43,524 nt of DNA from Candidatus Rokubacteria bacterium CSP1-6 (GCA_001443385.1 LDXP01000013.1:1-43524), one strand, 5' to 3'. Shown: positions 7,295 through 16,459, numbered from the stretch's first letter. Numbers and translations are program-made. Notes: a model not told the origin generated them from the letters alone.

Positions 7295-10200
7295 ATGAAG
7301 TGTCCCCGGTGCCAACACGAGAACACGCAGGAGGCCAGATTCTGTAACTCCTGCGGTGCTCGGCTTGAAGTCACCTGTCCCTCCTGTGCTCGCGCCAACG
7401 CACCAGGAAGTCGCTTCTGCAACCAGTGCGGTCACCCTCTCGAGGTCGCGGCTGCCCCGGTGGCCGCGACAACGTTCGCCTCCCCGCAGGCGTACACCCC
7501 CAAGCACCTCGCCGAGAAGATCCTCACGTCCAAGAGCGCGCTCGAGGGCGAGCGGAAGCAGGTCACGGTGCTCTTCTGCGACATCGTGGACTCCTCCCGC
7601 CTGGCGGAGCGCTTGGACCCCGAAGTGATGCACGAGGTCATGGATCGCGCGCTTCGCCTCATGGCCGAGGCCGTCCACCGCTATGAAGGGACCGTCAACC
7701 AGTTCCTCGGGGACGGCCTCATGGCTCTCTTCGGCGCTCCCGTGGCCATCGAGGATCACGCCCTCAGGGCCGTCCAGGCGGCGCTGGCGATCCGGGAAAC
7801 CCTGAGCGGGTACAGCGAGCGGCTCGGGCGCGAGCGCGGTGTAGAGCTCCAACTGCGCCTGGGCCTCAATACGGGCCTCGTCGTCGTAGGGCGGATCGGC
7901 GACGACCTCCGCATGGACTACACCGCCGTCGGCGACACGACCCACCTGGCAGCGCGGATGCAGGCCCTGGCCGAGCCCGGGGTTATCCTGGTCACCGAGG
8001 CGACCCACCGCCTGCTGGAGGGGTACGTCCGGAGCGAAGCCCTGGGGCCAGTCCAGGTCAAAGGGCGCAGCGAGCCGGTCTTGGCCTACACGGTCACCGG
8101 CCGGCGGCGGGGGCGCACCCGCCTCGAGGTCAGCGCCGAACGGGGGCTCACACAGCTGGTGGGACGCCAGCGGGAGCTGGGGGTTCTGCACGACTGCCTG
8201 GCGCGCGTCAAGGCGGGCCGCGGCCAGGTGGTGGGGATCGTCGGGGAGCCGGGGGTCGGGAAGTCTCGTCTCCTTTACGAGTTCAAGAAATCGCTCGAAG
8301 GGGAGCGGGTCACGTGGCTCGAAGGACACTGCGTGGCGTATGGCCAGAGCACGCCCTATCTGCCCGTGCTCGACATTCTCCGCGCGAACTTCCAGATCGA
8401 GGACGGCGATAACCCGCTCCAGATCCGGGAGAAGCTCCACCGGGGTCTCCGCCAACTCGACCCGGCCCTTGAAACGATCCTCCCGTTTCTGGGCGAGCTC
8501 TTCGGCCTACCCGGGGAGGACGAGAGCCTCAAGTACCTGGACCCCAAGGACAAGCGCAAGAAGACCTTCGAGGCCGTCCGGGCCCTGACCGTGGCCGGCA
8601 GCCAGCGCCGGCCGCTTGTGGTCGTCGTCGAGGGTCTTCACTGGATCGACAAGACCTCGGAGGACTACTACGCCTTCCTGATCGAGAGCCTGGCGGGCAT
8701 GCCTTTCCTCCTGGTCACCACCCATCGACCGGGCTACGCCGTGCGCTGGGGGGACAAGACCTTCTACACCCAGCTCGCCCTCAACCTCCTGACCGAGGAT
8801 GAGACCGAGGTCATGCTAACCACGCTCCTGGAGAGCCGCGAACTTCCCCCCGAGCTCGTCCGCCTCGTCCGCGACCGAGCCGAGGGGAACCCCCTGTTCG
8901 TGGAGGAGATCACCGCTGCGCTCCTGGAGCATGGGGTCATCGTCCGCCAGAACGGAGGACTCCGCTGGGCGGGAACGGCGGTGACCGAGGTGCCCGCCAC
9001 CATCCAGGACATCATCCGAGCCCGGATCGACCGCCTGGAGGAGCCGGTCAAGCGGACCGTCCAGGCGGCCGCCGTGATCGGCCGGGAGTTCGGGCTCCGC
9101 CTGCTCGCCCGGATCTCCGAGATGGCGCAGGAGGTCCAGGGCTACCTGGACACCCTCAAGCACCTGGAGCTGATCCACGAAACGCGCTTCTTCCCCGAGC
9201 TGGAATACATCTTCAAGCACGCCGTCACCCAGGACGTGGCCTACCAGAGCCTCCTCGGTCAACGCCGGAAGGAGCTCCACGGGGCCATCGGCCGGGCCAC
9301 CGAGGAGCTCTACGCCGACCGCCTGGAGGAGCAAGTGACGATCCTGGCCTACCACTATGCCCGGAGCGAGCACCAGGACAGAGCGGTCCAGTACGCCCTC
9401 CTCGCAGGGGACCGGGCAGCCCGCCTCTACGCGAACGCCGAAGCAACGACCTACTATGAGCAGGCCCTCACAACGGCCCGAGCGCTCCCGGCGTCTCCCG
9501 ATGCTCAGCGCTGGCAGATCGACGCGTCCCTCAAGCTCGCCGCAGTCGGCGTGACCCGCCAGGACATCGAGCGGGATCGGACGAACCTCGAGCAAGCTCG
9601 GGTCCGCGCGGAAGCTCTCCGCGACGAACCCCGGCTGGCTCGGGTCCTCTATTGGCTCGGACGGATCCACTATGTCCTCTTTGATATGCAGAGAGCCATC
9701 GAGCACGCGAAGCAGAGCCTCGAGATCGCCGACCGGCTGGGAGACGAGACCCTTGCCGCTCCGCCGGTCAATCTCATGGGTCGAGTCTACTGGTTCCAGT
9801 CCGACTTTGCTCGGTGCAGTCAGATGCTGGAACGGAGCGTCGAGCAGATGCGTCGGCTCGGGAACAAGAGCGAGGAGGCGACCGCGCTCGGCTTTGCAGC
9901 TCAGCCCCTTTCCGTGATGGGCGAGTTTGACCGAGCCCTGCGCTATGCCCACCAGGGAATCCAGCTGGCGACTGAGACCCAGAACCCGTTTACTGAAGCC
10001 GCGGCCTATCAATACCGGGGATTTGCCCGAGGACAGCGCGGCGAATGGGTCGAGGCGATCCCGGATTACGAAGAGGCCAGGCGTATCGCTGAACGCGCGG
10101 GAGACCTCTTCCGGGTCTACATCGTGAAATCCCGGGAGGGCGAGGCGCACGCCATGGCCGGAGACCCGGACCGGGGAAGAGCGTTGGTGGAAGAGAGCTT

Positions 10201-10636
10201 AGCTCTTGCGACAAAGATTGGGACGAGGTTTGTCCGGCAGCAACAAAAAGCTCTCCTCGCCACCTGTCTCCTCGCGCTCGGCCAGCTTGACGCCCTGCCT
10301 TCTCTCTGCGAAGAGGCGATCGGTCTAGCGGAGGAGGCGGGCGACAAATGGACCAAGGCCCTCAGCCTCCGGACCCTCGGGGAGGCCTGCTCCGTCCTCG
10401 ACCCCTCTGACGCTCAGAAGGCCGAGACCGCCATCCTGCAGGCGATCCGGCTGCTCGAGGAGATCGGCGCCAAGCCCGACCTGGCCCGGAGCTACCTGAG
10501 CTACGCCCGCCTGCTTAGAACCAAAGGAGAGGTGGACAAGGCTAAGGAGCAGCTCGCCAAGGCCATCGGCATGTTTCGGGAGATGGGGATGGCCTGGGAC
10601 CTCGCCCGGGCCGAGCAAGCACTTCGCGAAGCCTAG
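7295..10636 (+). CDS. zinc-ribbon, class III cyclase, STAND-type ATPase and TPR signalling protein
   Basis: The 1113-residue multidomain protein starts with two zinc ribbons (C3/C6/C17/C20 and C28/C31/C42/C45). A class III nucleotide cyclase domain follows (about residues 90-270), with both metal aspartates present (D96 in CDIVDS and D140 in GDGLMALFG). The base-reading lysine position is glutamine (NQFLGDG) and the transition-state asparagine appears as histidine (THLAARM), so product and activity are uncertain. Next comes an ATPase domain with Walker A GEPGVGKS near residue 317, and finally a long helical TPR-like region. An AGGAGG site precedes the ATG. Such proteins are thought to be soluble signal sensors. 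It is a paralogue of the C-terminal two-thirds of the regulator at 38604-42659. Confidence 0.88.
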   Translation: MKCPRCQHENTQEARFCNSCGARLEVTCPSCARANAPGSRFCNQCGHPLEVAAAPVAATTFASPQAYTPKHLAEKILTSKSALEGERKQVTVLFCDIVDSSRLAERLDPEVMHEVMDRALRLMAEAVHRYEGTVNQFLGDGLMALFGAPVAIEDHALRAVQAALAIRETLSGYSERLGRERGVELQLRLGLNTGLVVVGRIGDDLRMDYTAVGDTTHLAARMQALAEPGVILVTEATHRLLEGYVRSEALGPVQVKGRSEPVLAYTVTGRRRGRTRLEVSAERGLTQLVGRQRELGVLHDCLARVKAGRGQVVGIVGEPGVGKSRLLYEFKKSLEGERVTWLEGHCVAYGQSTPYLPVLDILRANFQIEDGDNPLQIREKLHRGLRQLDPALETILPFLGELFGLPGEDESLKYLDPKDKRKKTFEAVRALTVAGSQRRPLVVVVEGLHWIDKTSEDYYAFLIESLAGMPFLLVTTHRPGYAVRWGDKTFYTQLALNLLTEDETEVMLTTLLESRELPPELVRLVRDRAEGNPLFVEEITAALLEHGVIVRQNGGLRWAGTAVTEVPATIQDIIRARIDRLEEPVKRTVQAAAVIGREFGLRLLARISEMAQEVQGYLDTLKHLELIHETRFFPELEYIFKHAVTQDVAYQSLLGQRRKELHGAIGRATEELYADRLEEQVTILAYHYARSEHQDRAVQYALLAGDRAARLYANAEATTYYEQALTTARALPASPDAQRWQIDASLKLAAVGVTRQDIERDRTNLEQARVRAEALRDEPRLARVLYWLGRIHYVLFDMQRAIEHAKQSLEIADRLGDETLAAPPVNLMGRVYWFQSDFARCSQMLERSVEQMRRLGNKSEEATALGFAAQPLSVMGEFDRALRYAHQGIQLATETQNPFTEAAAYQYRGFARGQRGEWVEAIPDYEEARRIAERAGDLFRVYIVKSREGEAHAMAGDPDRGRALVEESLALATKIGTRFVRQQQKALLATCLLALGQLDALPSLCEEAIGLAEEAGDKWTKALSLRTLGEACSVLDPSDAQKAETAILQAIRLLEEIGAKPDLARSYLSYARLLRTKGEVDKAKEQLAKAIGMFREMGMAWDLARAEQALREA

Positions 10637-10639
10637 TCT

Positions 10640-11791
10640 CTAGCGGTAGGACATGAACTCGCGGCCGTAGACCTCGCGCGCGACGATCCCCTTCATGATC
10701 TCGGGGGTGCCGTCGCCGATCTCCAGCCCGATCACATCCCGCATCCGCTGCTCCAGCGGCGATTCCTGGTTGTAGCCGTAGTGCCCGTGGAGGATGAGGC
10801 AGGCGTGGATCGCCTCCACCGCGGCCTTGGGGCCGAGCCACTTGGACATGGCCGACTCCTTGGTGTGGGGGAGGCCCTGGTCCTTGAACCAGAGACACTT
10901 GTAAGCGATCAGCCGCGCGCCCTCGACCAGAGTCAGGTGCTCCGCCACCTGGAAGGAGACCCCCTCGAACTTCGCCAGCGGCCGGCCGAAGGCCTGGCGC
11001 GTCTTCGTGTACTCGACGGTCTCCTCCAGCGATTGGAGGGCGGCGCCCACGGCCGAGAGCGCGATGAACGCCCGGTTGAAGTCGAAGGAGACCATGGCGC
11101 CCGTGAATCCCTCCCGCTCCTCGCCGAGCCTGAAGCGGGCGGGGATGCGCGCGCCGTCGAAGAAGAGGGAGCCGCGCGCCGAGAGCCGCTCGCCGGGGCT
11201 CCGGTAGACCGTGCGGGTGATCCCGGGGCGGTCCAGCGGGACGAGAAACGCTGAGACCCCGCCGGCGCCGCTCTCTCCCGTTCGCGCGAAGACGATGCAG
11301 GCATCGGCGTAGCCGCCGAAGGTGACCGAGGCCTTCTCGCCGGTGATGACGTACTCGTCGCCCTGCTTGACGGCGCGGGTCGCGAGGTTGGCGGCGTCCG
11401 AGCCGACCGCCGGCTCCGTCAGCGCGAAGGCGATCACGGCGTCGCCGCTGGCCAGGCGCGGCAACCACTCGGCCTGGACCTCCGGGCTCGCCTTGGCGCG
11501 GAGGAGCTCGGCGGGGATGCAGGAGAGCTGGATGAAGAGGCCGTAGTTGAAGTCTCCGCGAGAGATCTCCTCCGAGGCGATGCCGCACGTGACGAAGGAA
11601 GCGTCCTGGCCACCGTAGCGCTCGGGTACCCTGAGGCCGAGCAGGCCGAGCTGACCCATTTCCAAGATTTTCTCGCGCGGGAACTTCTCGCCGCGGTCCC
11701 AGCGGTGATAGTTGGGCAGGAGCTCGGACTTGGCGTACTGGCGGAGCGTCTTCTGGAGGAGCAGCTGCTCTTCGGTGAAACTGAATTCCAT
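10640..11791 (-). CDS. acyl-CoA dehydrogenase family protein
   Basis: The 383-residue flavoprotein has the usual acyl-CoA dehydrogenase order: N-terminal helical domain, middle beta domain with FALTEPAVGSDAANL and VITGEKASVTFGG, and C-terminal helical domain with QAFGRPLAKFEGVSF and GDGTPEIMKGIVAREVYGR. These enzymes use FAD to form an enoyl-CoA and pass electrons to ETF. The catalytic glutamate is probably that in GDGTPEIM or the equivalent loop; this cannot be fixed by eye. The start at MEFSFTEEQ is chosen because the fold begins there and a -10-like hexamer lies 7 bases upstream, suggesting a leaderless mRNA. It is convergent with the upstream cyclase gene and divergent from the DUF2889 gene. 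Confidence 0.93.
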   Translation of the reverse strand: MEFSFTEEQLLLQKTLRQYAKSELLPNYHRWDRGEKFPREKILEMGQLGLLGLRVPERYGGQDASFVTCGIASEEISRGDFNYGLFIQLSCIPAELLRAKASPEVQAEWLPRLASGDAVIAFALTEPAVGSDAANLATRAVKQGDEYVITGEKASVTFGGYADACIVFARTGESGAGGVSAFLVPLDRPGITRTVYRSPGERLSARGSLFFDGARIPARFRLGEEREGFTGAMVSFDFNRAFIALSAVGAALQSLEETVEYTKTRQAFGRPLAKFEGVSFQVAEHLTLVEGARLIAYKCLWFKDQGLPHTKESAMSKWLGPKAAVEAIHACLILHGHYGYNQESPLEQRMRDVIGLEIGDGTPEIMKGIVAREVYGREFMSYR

Positions 11792-11798
11792 GGCCTCA

Positions 11799-11804
11799 AC
11801 CCTA
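11799..11804 (-). promoter_or_regulatory. candidate leaderless -10 element for the acyl-CoA dehydrogenase gene
   Basis: On the minus strand the hexamer TAGGGT is followed by seven bases and then the ATG. That places transcription start at or next to the start codon. No good -35 hexamer was found 16-18 bases upstream. Similar spacing recurs at four other gene heads in this window. Confidence 0.4.
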
Positions 11805-11843
11805 CCACAGCCCTCGTGTGTTAGGCTAGGGCGGGAGGCGGAG

Positions 11844-12353
11844 ATGGAGAAGCCCTTTTTCGTACGGAACAAGGAGGTGCGCATCATCCGGCTGGCGGAC
11901 GACCGCTATCGCCTGGATGGGGAGATGCGCGATGACTTCCATCACATCCGGGCGTCGCTCACGATCGAGTATCCCTCCATGACCGTGCTGCACGCGGAAG
12001 GGGAGATGGTGAAGGGGACCAACCCCCCGTTCTGCGCCGGCGCCACCCAGGTTTTGGGAAGCCTGGTGGGGGAGCGGATCCACCGCGGGTTCACGAAGGT
12101 GGCGGCCGACAAGGTGGGAAACCGGTACGGGTGTCCTCACCTCATGGAGGTCGTCACCGACATCGGCAGGGCGGCGTTCCAGATCCATATGGCGAACCTC
12201 AGGAACCGGGTTCTGGAAACTCCCGACCTGGCGAAGCTCCTCACCCAGCCGCTCGAGAAGCGCAAGTTCGCCCTCGCCGCGATGCCGCAGCTCGCCGACT
12301 CCTGCTGGGTCTTCAACACCGCCAACGACGAGCGCTTCGAGAGAGGACAATAA
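11844..12353 (+). CDS. DUF2889 domain-containing protein
   Basis: The 169-residue soluble protein matches the DUF2889 pattern: a short DDRYRLDGEMRDDFHH section, then SLTIEYPSMTVLHAEGEM, a CAGA cysteine motif, and a conserved CPHLMEVVTDIGRAAFQ. Its biochemical function is not known. The ATG at 11844 follows GGGAGGCGGAG, a good ribosome site; the longer open frame upstream would run into the divergent acyl-CoA dehydrogenase promoter. It is the first gene of a close-packed set with a DUF169 gene (3 bases downstream), an amidohydrolase and PhoD. I have seen DUF2889 near aromatic and acyl-CoA metabolism genes, but that is an association only. Confidence 0.82.
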   Translation: MEKPFFVRNKEVRIIRLADDRYRLDGEMRDDFHHIRASLTIEYPSMTVLHAEGEMVKGTNPPFCAGATQVLGSLVGERIHRGFTKVAADKVGNRYGCPHLMEVVTDIGRAAFQIHMANLRNRVLETPDLAKLLTQPLEKRKFALAAMPQLADSCWVFNTANDERFERGQ

Positions 12354-12355
12354 CC

Positions 12356-13150
12356 ATGGCAACCTCCACCGCGATCCACCAGGCCCTGGCCTTCTATATC
12401 CGCCCCTCGACGTTCGCCGTGGGGGTCCTGCCGCTCCCGAAGCTCGCCGACGGGCCGCCGGACCTCGTCAAGAAGGCGAAGGCCCCGAAGCGCGACATGG
12501 GGCAGACGATCACGGTCTGCATGGGGGTGGGAATGGCCCGGCGATACGGCTGGACCCTGCTGGTCCGTCGCGAGGACAACGTCTGCCCCCTCGGCGGGAT
12601 CGCCATGGGGTTCGAGCCCGCCAAGGAGAAGTTCTGGGACGGAAGCCTCTTCGCCGAGTACACGGGGCGGCCGAAGGAAGCCGTCGCCCGGTACGCGGCG
12701 GAGACCAAGCGCTTCGACTTCGGGGCCTACGAGGGGATCCTGGTGGCGCCGCTGCACGCGGCGGAGTTCGAGCCGGCCCTGACCATCGTGTACGGGGACT
12801 CGGCCCAGGTCATGCGGCTGGTCCAGGCCGCGCTCTTCTATCGCGGCGGGCACCTGCACTCCCAGGCCTCGGGCGGTCTCGACTGCTCGGATCTGATCGT
12901 CCAGACCCTCCAGGCGGACGACTGCCAGTTCATCCTGCCGTGCAACGGCGACCGCGTCTTCGGCATGGCCCAGGACCACGAGATGGCCTTCACCATGCCG
13001 CGCTCCAAGGCGGACGAGGTGCTCAAGGGGCTCGAGGCCACGCACCAGGCCGGCCAGCGGTATCCGGTGCCGACGTTCATGCGCTTCGAGCCCAAGATGC
13101 CCCCGGCCTACCAGAAGCTCATGGACTACCTCCACCGCGACGAGGCCTGA
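12356..13150 (+). CDS. DUF169 domain-containing protein
   Basis: The 264-residue protein resembles the DUF169 family, a cytosolic family of unknown function found in archaea and anaerobic or facultative bacteria. Family-like parts are the early RPSTFAVGVLPLPKLADGPP, the cysteine segment MGQTITVCMGVGMARRYGW, DNVCPLGGIAMGF, and the later GGLDCSDLIVQTLQADDCQF followed by LPCNGDRVFGMAQDHEM. The spaced cysteines might bind metal or act in redox, but nothing proves this. The ATG is 3 bases after the DUF2889 stop and the stop overlaps the next ATG, so it belongs to the same operon. Confidence 0.82.
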   Translation: MATSTAIHQALAFYIRPSTFAVGVLPLPKLADGPPDLVKKAKAPKRDMGQTITVCMGVGMARRYGWTLLVRREDNVCPLGGIAMGFEPAKEKFWDGSLFAEYTGRPKEAVARYAAETKRFDFGAYEGILVAPLHAAEFEPALTIVYGDSAQVMRLVQAALFYRGGHLHSQASGGLDCSDLIVQTLQADDCQFILPCNGDRVFGMAQDHEMAFTMPRSKADEVLKGLEATHQAGQRYPVPTFMRFEPKMPPAYQKLMDYLHRDEA

Positions 13151-14028
13151 TGCTGATCGACATCCACGTCCACCTGCTGCCACCCAAGCGGCTGGCCGGG
13201 CTCCTCAAATGGATGCACCGCTACTACGCGGGCCATCCCGTCCCGGTGGACGTGACCCTCGACCAGCTCATCGACGACTACGCGAAGCTCAAGGTGGACT
13301 ACCTCTTCAACTTCGCCTACCCGATCGAGCCCCAGGAGACCGAAGGGCTCATCGCGTTCAATGCCGCCCTCCGGAGCCGGCACCCGTGGATCATTCCCTG
13401 GGGGTCGCTGCATCCCGAGAATCCGGGCAAGGCGCAGATCGTGGAGCTCTGCATCCGCGACCATAACTTCCTCGGCTTCAAGTTCCATCCATTCATCCAG
13501 CGCTTCGATCCCCTCGATCCGCGGATGCCGGAGGCGTACCAGGCGCTCCAGGACCTCGGGCGCCCGTGCGTCTTCCACACCGGGTTCGAGGAGTTCTACG
13601 GCCTGTCGCTTCCCGTCTCGACGATGGAGCAGATCGTCCGCAGCTTTCCCCGGCTCCCGGTGGTGTTCGCCCACAGCCTCTTCCCCGAGTTCGGTGACGC
13701 CTTCCGGATGCTGGAGCGGTACGACACCGTGTGGCTCGAGATGACCAACGTCTTCGGCGCCCTCTGGGACGACCGCTACCGGGTGACGAAGCTCGAGCCG
13801 CAGAAGAAGGTCCTGCTCGAGGGGATCGGCGCCCACAGCGACCGGATCATGTTCGGCTCGGACCATCCCGCCGGGATGGGCACGCTCGAAGAGATCTACC
13901 GGACCCTGGACGACCTCCGCTTCCCCGAAACCGTGAAGGAAAACCTCCTCGGCGAGACCGCCCGCCGCTTCGTAGAGCGGTTCAAGCCCGGCTTCTTCTC
14001 CAGAGTTCCCGCCTCGCCCAGAGCATGA
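13150..14028 (+). CDS. amidohydrolase family protein (ACMSD/amidohydrolase-2 type)
   Basis: The 292-residue metal-dependent hydrolase has a TIM-barrel architecture. Metal-site features are DIHVH (H6 and H8) at the N-terminus, KFHPF in the middle, VFHTG and FAHSLFPEF on later strands, and the late aspartate in FGSDHPAGMG. This is the amidohydrolase-2 layout, which includes decarboxylases such as ACMSD and gamma-resorcylate decarboxylase as well as hydrolases, so decarboxylation of an aromatic acid is an option. Translation is coupled at both ends: its ATG overlaps the DUF169 stop (TGATG) and its TGA overlaps the PhoD ATG. Substrate unknown. Confidence 0.85.
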   Translation: MLIDIHVHLLPPKRLAGLLKWMHRYYAGHPVPVDVTLDQLIDDYAKLKVDYLFNFAYPIEPQETEGLIAFNAALRSRHPWIIPWGSLHPENPGKAQIVELCIRDHNFLGFKFHPFIQRFDPLDPRMPEAYQALQDLGRPCVFHTGFEEFYGLSLPVSTMEQIVRSFPRLPVVFAHSLFPEFGDAFRMLERYDTVWLEMTNVFGALWDDRYRVTKLEPQKKVLLEGIGAHSDRIMFGSDHPAGMGTLEEIYRTLDDLRFPETVKENLLGETARRFVERFKPGFFSRVPASPRA

Positions 14029-15383
14029 CCGCCCGCGCCTTCAAGATCTTCATCGGGCTCGCGGTCGGCCTCTGCCTCGCGGGTCTTCCCGCCCTGGCCG
14101 ACTCGCCGCTCCTGGTGACGGTGGGGGAAGTGACGGACACGAGCGCCGTCGTGTGGGGGCGCGGCTTCGAGGAGCGGTCCCTCAGCGTGGAGTATTCCCC
14201 CGCGACCGGAGGCGCCGCGGCCGTCGCCTCCGTGGGCCTGTGGCGGACCGACGATTTCACCGGGAAGGTCGCGCTGACCGGGCTCTCTCCCGCGACGCGC
14301 TACACCTACCGGGTCCGGCACGCAGGAGAGAGCGTCGAGGGGAGCTTCGTGACGGCGCCGCCCCGGAACCAGGCCCGCCCCGTCACGTTTCTCTGGAGCG
14401 GCGATCTTGGAGGCGGGCGGCAGTGCCGCCACGTCAAGGATGGCTACCCGATATTCGGGCCCATGGCGCAGCGCAAGCCTGACTTCTTCCTCTTCGTCGG
14501 CGACACGATCTACGCCGATATCCGCTGCGGCGGCCCGGACTGGGTCCCGGGCAATGACTTCGTCGCGACGACGCTCGACGGCTTCAGGGAAAAGCACCGC
14601 TACAACCGGGCCGATGCGGCCGTCCAGGGCTTCTTCCGCTCCACGTCGGCGTACGCGATCTGGGACGACCACGAGGTCAAGAACGACTTCTCCGGGCCGG
14701 GGGAGCCGCTGATGCCGCTGGGCCGCCGCGCCTTCATCGAGTACTGGCCCCTCCAGCCCCCGCCCGACGAGCCGACCCGCCTCTACCGCAAGGTGCGCTG
14801 GGGGAAGCTGCTGGAGGTGTTCATCCTGGACACGCGCCAGTACCGGAGCCCGAACCAGGACCCGGACGGGCCGGGCAAGACCATGCTGGGCGCGGCCCAG
14901 CGCCGCTGGCTCATCGACAACGTCTCGACCTCCTCCGCGACCTGGAAGGCCGTGGTCTCGAGCGTGCCGCTCTCGATCTCGACGGGGCGGTTCCACCGCG
15001 ACTCCTGGTCCAACGCGAGCATCCTCGGCGTCCCCGAGGAGAACGCCACCGGGTTCGCCGTCGAGCGGGACCGCGTTCTCCGCGCCCTCCGGGACCGGAA
15101 GGTCAAGAACCTCTTCTGGATCGTCGCGGACGTGCACCACGCCCAGCTGATCCGTCACGCGCCCTGGCCCGACTTCGCCTTCCACGAGTTCGTCGCCGGG
15201 CCGCTCTCGGCCTCGCGGGGGCGCCCCCGGCCGCTGGACGCCGGGCTCAACCCCCGCTCGCTCTTCGGCCTCGGGGAGATCGACAACTTCGGCGAGGTGG
15301 CGATCGACACGGTGGGCCTCACGGTCCGCATCATCGACGTCACGGGCAAGGTCCGCTTCTCCCACACGATCGGCCCGGAGTGA
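14025..15383 (+). CDS. phoD: PhoD-type alkaline phosphatase/phosphodiesterase, exported
   Basis: The 452-residue product has an N-terminal signal peptide (hydrophobic residues 7-22, likely cleavage after LPALA). A fibronectin-like domain (about 28-112, with YTYRVRHAG) precedes the PhoD metallophosphatase domain. Metal-site motifs are SGDLGGG near residue 124, VGDTIYAD, WDDHEVKND, and the later DVHHAQ. PhoD enzymes release phosphate from mono- or diesters outside the cytoplasm, generally with Fe3+ and Ca2+. The start overlaps the amidohydrolase stop as ATGA. The twin-arginine signal usual for PhoD is not obvious (MTARAFK has no RR), so Sec export is more likely. Confidence 0.85.
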   Translation: MTARAFKIFIGLAVGLCLAGLPALADSPLLVTVGEVTDTSAVVWGRGFEERSLSVEYSPATGGAAAVASVGLWRTDDFTGKVALTGLSPATRYTYRVRHAGESVEGSFVTAPPRNQARPVTFLWSGDLGGGRQCRHVKDGYPIFGPMAQRKPDFFLFVGDTIYADIRCGGPDWVPGNDFVATTLDGFREKHRYNRADAAVQGFFRSTSAYAIWDDHEVKNDFSGPGEPLMPLGRRAFIEYWPLQPPPDEPTRLYRKVRWGKLLEVFILDTRQYRSPNQDPDGPGKTMLGAAQRRWLIDNVSTSSATWKAVVSSVPLSISTGRFHRDSWSNASILGVPEENATGFAVERDRVLRALRDRKVKNLFWIVADVHHAQLIRHAPWPDFAFHEFVAGPLSASRGRPRPLDAGLNPRSLFGLGEIDNFGEVAIDTVGLTVRIIDVTGKVRFSHTIGPE

Positions 15384-15395
15384 GACGAGTCTCGC

Positions 15396-15425
15396 ATCGG
15401 AAGGGGGGCGGAGCCCCCCTCCGAG
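15396..15425 (+). repeat. palindromic repeat family 2, copy 1
   Basis: ATCGGAA leads into a tight hairpin, GGGGGGCGGAGCCCCCC, then TCCGAG. It fills the gap between phoD and the cation-efflux gene and could act as a terminator-like structure. The copy at 26094-26123 matches at 28 of 30 positions. Confidence 0.75.
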
Positions 15426-15438
15426 CAAGCGGCGGTGG

Positions 15439-15444
15439 TATGAT
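15439..15444 (+). promoter_or_regulatory. candidate leaderless -10 element for the CDF gene
   Basis: TATGAT is followed by seven bases and then the ATG at 15452. The hexamer overlaps the earlier in-frame ATG at 15440, which makes that codon less likely to be the start. Confidence 0.4.
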
Positions 15445-15451
15445 CGACCCG

Positions 15452-16459
15452 ATGACCCTCGGCGGCTCGATGAGCGAGGATTCGGGCGTCCGCGTCCGGG
15501 CGGGGGCGATCTCGCTGGTGGTGTCGATTCTCCTGCTGGCCGCCAAGTATCAGGCCTACCGCCTGACCGGATCCATCGCGATCCTCTCCGACGCGCTCGA
15601 GTCCATCGTCAACGTGGTGGCGGCCATCTTCGCGCTGGGTGGGATCATCTTCGCCGGGCGCCCCGCCGACCGCAACCATCCCTACGGCCACGGCAAGATC
15701 GAGTTTTTCTCGGCGGCCTTCGAGGGCGGGCTCATCGCCTTCGCCGCCGTGCTCATCCTCTATGAGGTCGTGCTGAGCCTGGTCGTCCGGTTGCAAGTCC
15801 GCGAGCTGGACACGGGGCTCCTCATCATCTCGGGCGCCGGCCTGGCGAACCTCGCGCTGGGCTTGTTCCTCGTGCGGACGGGCCGGAAGCACCAGTCCCT
15901 CACGCTCCTGGCCGACGGCCAGCACGTCCTCTCCGACTTCTGGACCACCGTCGGCGTCGTGGTGGGCCTGCTCCTGGTCCGGGTCACGGGGATCTGGTGG
16001 CTCGACCCGCTGGTGGCCGCAGTGGTCGCGGTCAACCTCATGTGGACCGGCTTCCGCCTCGTGCGCCACGCCGCCGGCGGCCTGCTCGACGAAGAGGACA
16101 CCCTCCTTCTGAACCGCCTGCTGGGGGTGTTGGGCAGGCACGTCGGGCAGGGGATCATCCGCGTTCATCACCTGCGGGCCATCCGCGCGGGGCGCTTCCA
16201 CCACGTGGACGCGCACCTCGTCGTGCCGGAGTTCTGGTCGGTCGATCGGGCGCACGAGGTGGCGGAGGACCTGGCCGACCGAGTGATCCGCGCGCTGGGG
16301 GTGGACGGCGAGTTGATCTTCCACACCGACCCGTGCCACCGCGCCTACTGCCCCATGTGCGACCTCGACGACTGCCCCGTCCGGCGCGAGCCGTTCCGGG
16401 CGCGGCCGCCGCTCACGCTCGAGGAGGCTGTTCAGCCCGACATGCCCCACCCCTCCTAG
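15452..16459 (+). CDS. cation diffusion facilitator family transporter with cysteine-rich tail
   Basis: The product (335 residues from ATG 15452; the alternative ATG 15440 adds four) has the six-helix CDF fold that exports Zn2+, Fe2+, Mn2+ or similar ions by proton antiport. Metal-site regions are ILSDALESIVNV in TM2 and LADGQHVLSDFWTT in TM5. The basic loop NHPYGHGKIEFFSA is typical of the family. The cytoplasmic domain (about 210-300) has HHVDAHLVV. Unusually, the C-terminus has four cysteines spaced C-x4-C-x2-C-x4-C within DPCHRAYCPMCDLDDCP, which could be an extra metal site. Its last bases overlap the convergent EamA gene in a shared CTAG. The metal cannot be told. Confidence 0.88.
   Translation: MTLGGSMSEDSGVRVRAGAISLVVSILLLAAKYQAYRLTGSIAILSDALESIVNVVAAIFALGGIIFAGRPADRNHPYGHGKIEFFSAAFEGGLIAFAAVLILYEVVLSLVVRLQVRELDTGLLIISGAGLANLALGLFLVRTGRKHQSLTLLADGQHVLSDFWTTVGVVVGLLLVRVTGIWWLDPLVAAVVAVNLMWTGFRLVRHAAGGLLDEEDTLLLNRLLGVLGRHVGQGIIRVHHLRAIRAGRFHHVDAHLVVPEFWSVDRAHEVAEDLADRVIRALGVDGELIFHTDPCHRAYCPMCDLDDCPVRREPFRARPPLTLEEAVQPDMPHPS

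Noticed and set aside
7295-10636. STAND/TPR protein as an antiphage (Avs/NLR-like) defence gene.
   Set aside because: The cyclase-STAND-TPR layout is a common bacterial signalling type; no nuclease or other effector domain and no defence neighbours are present.
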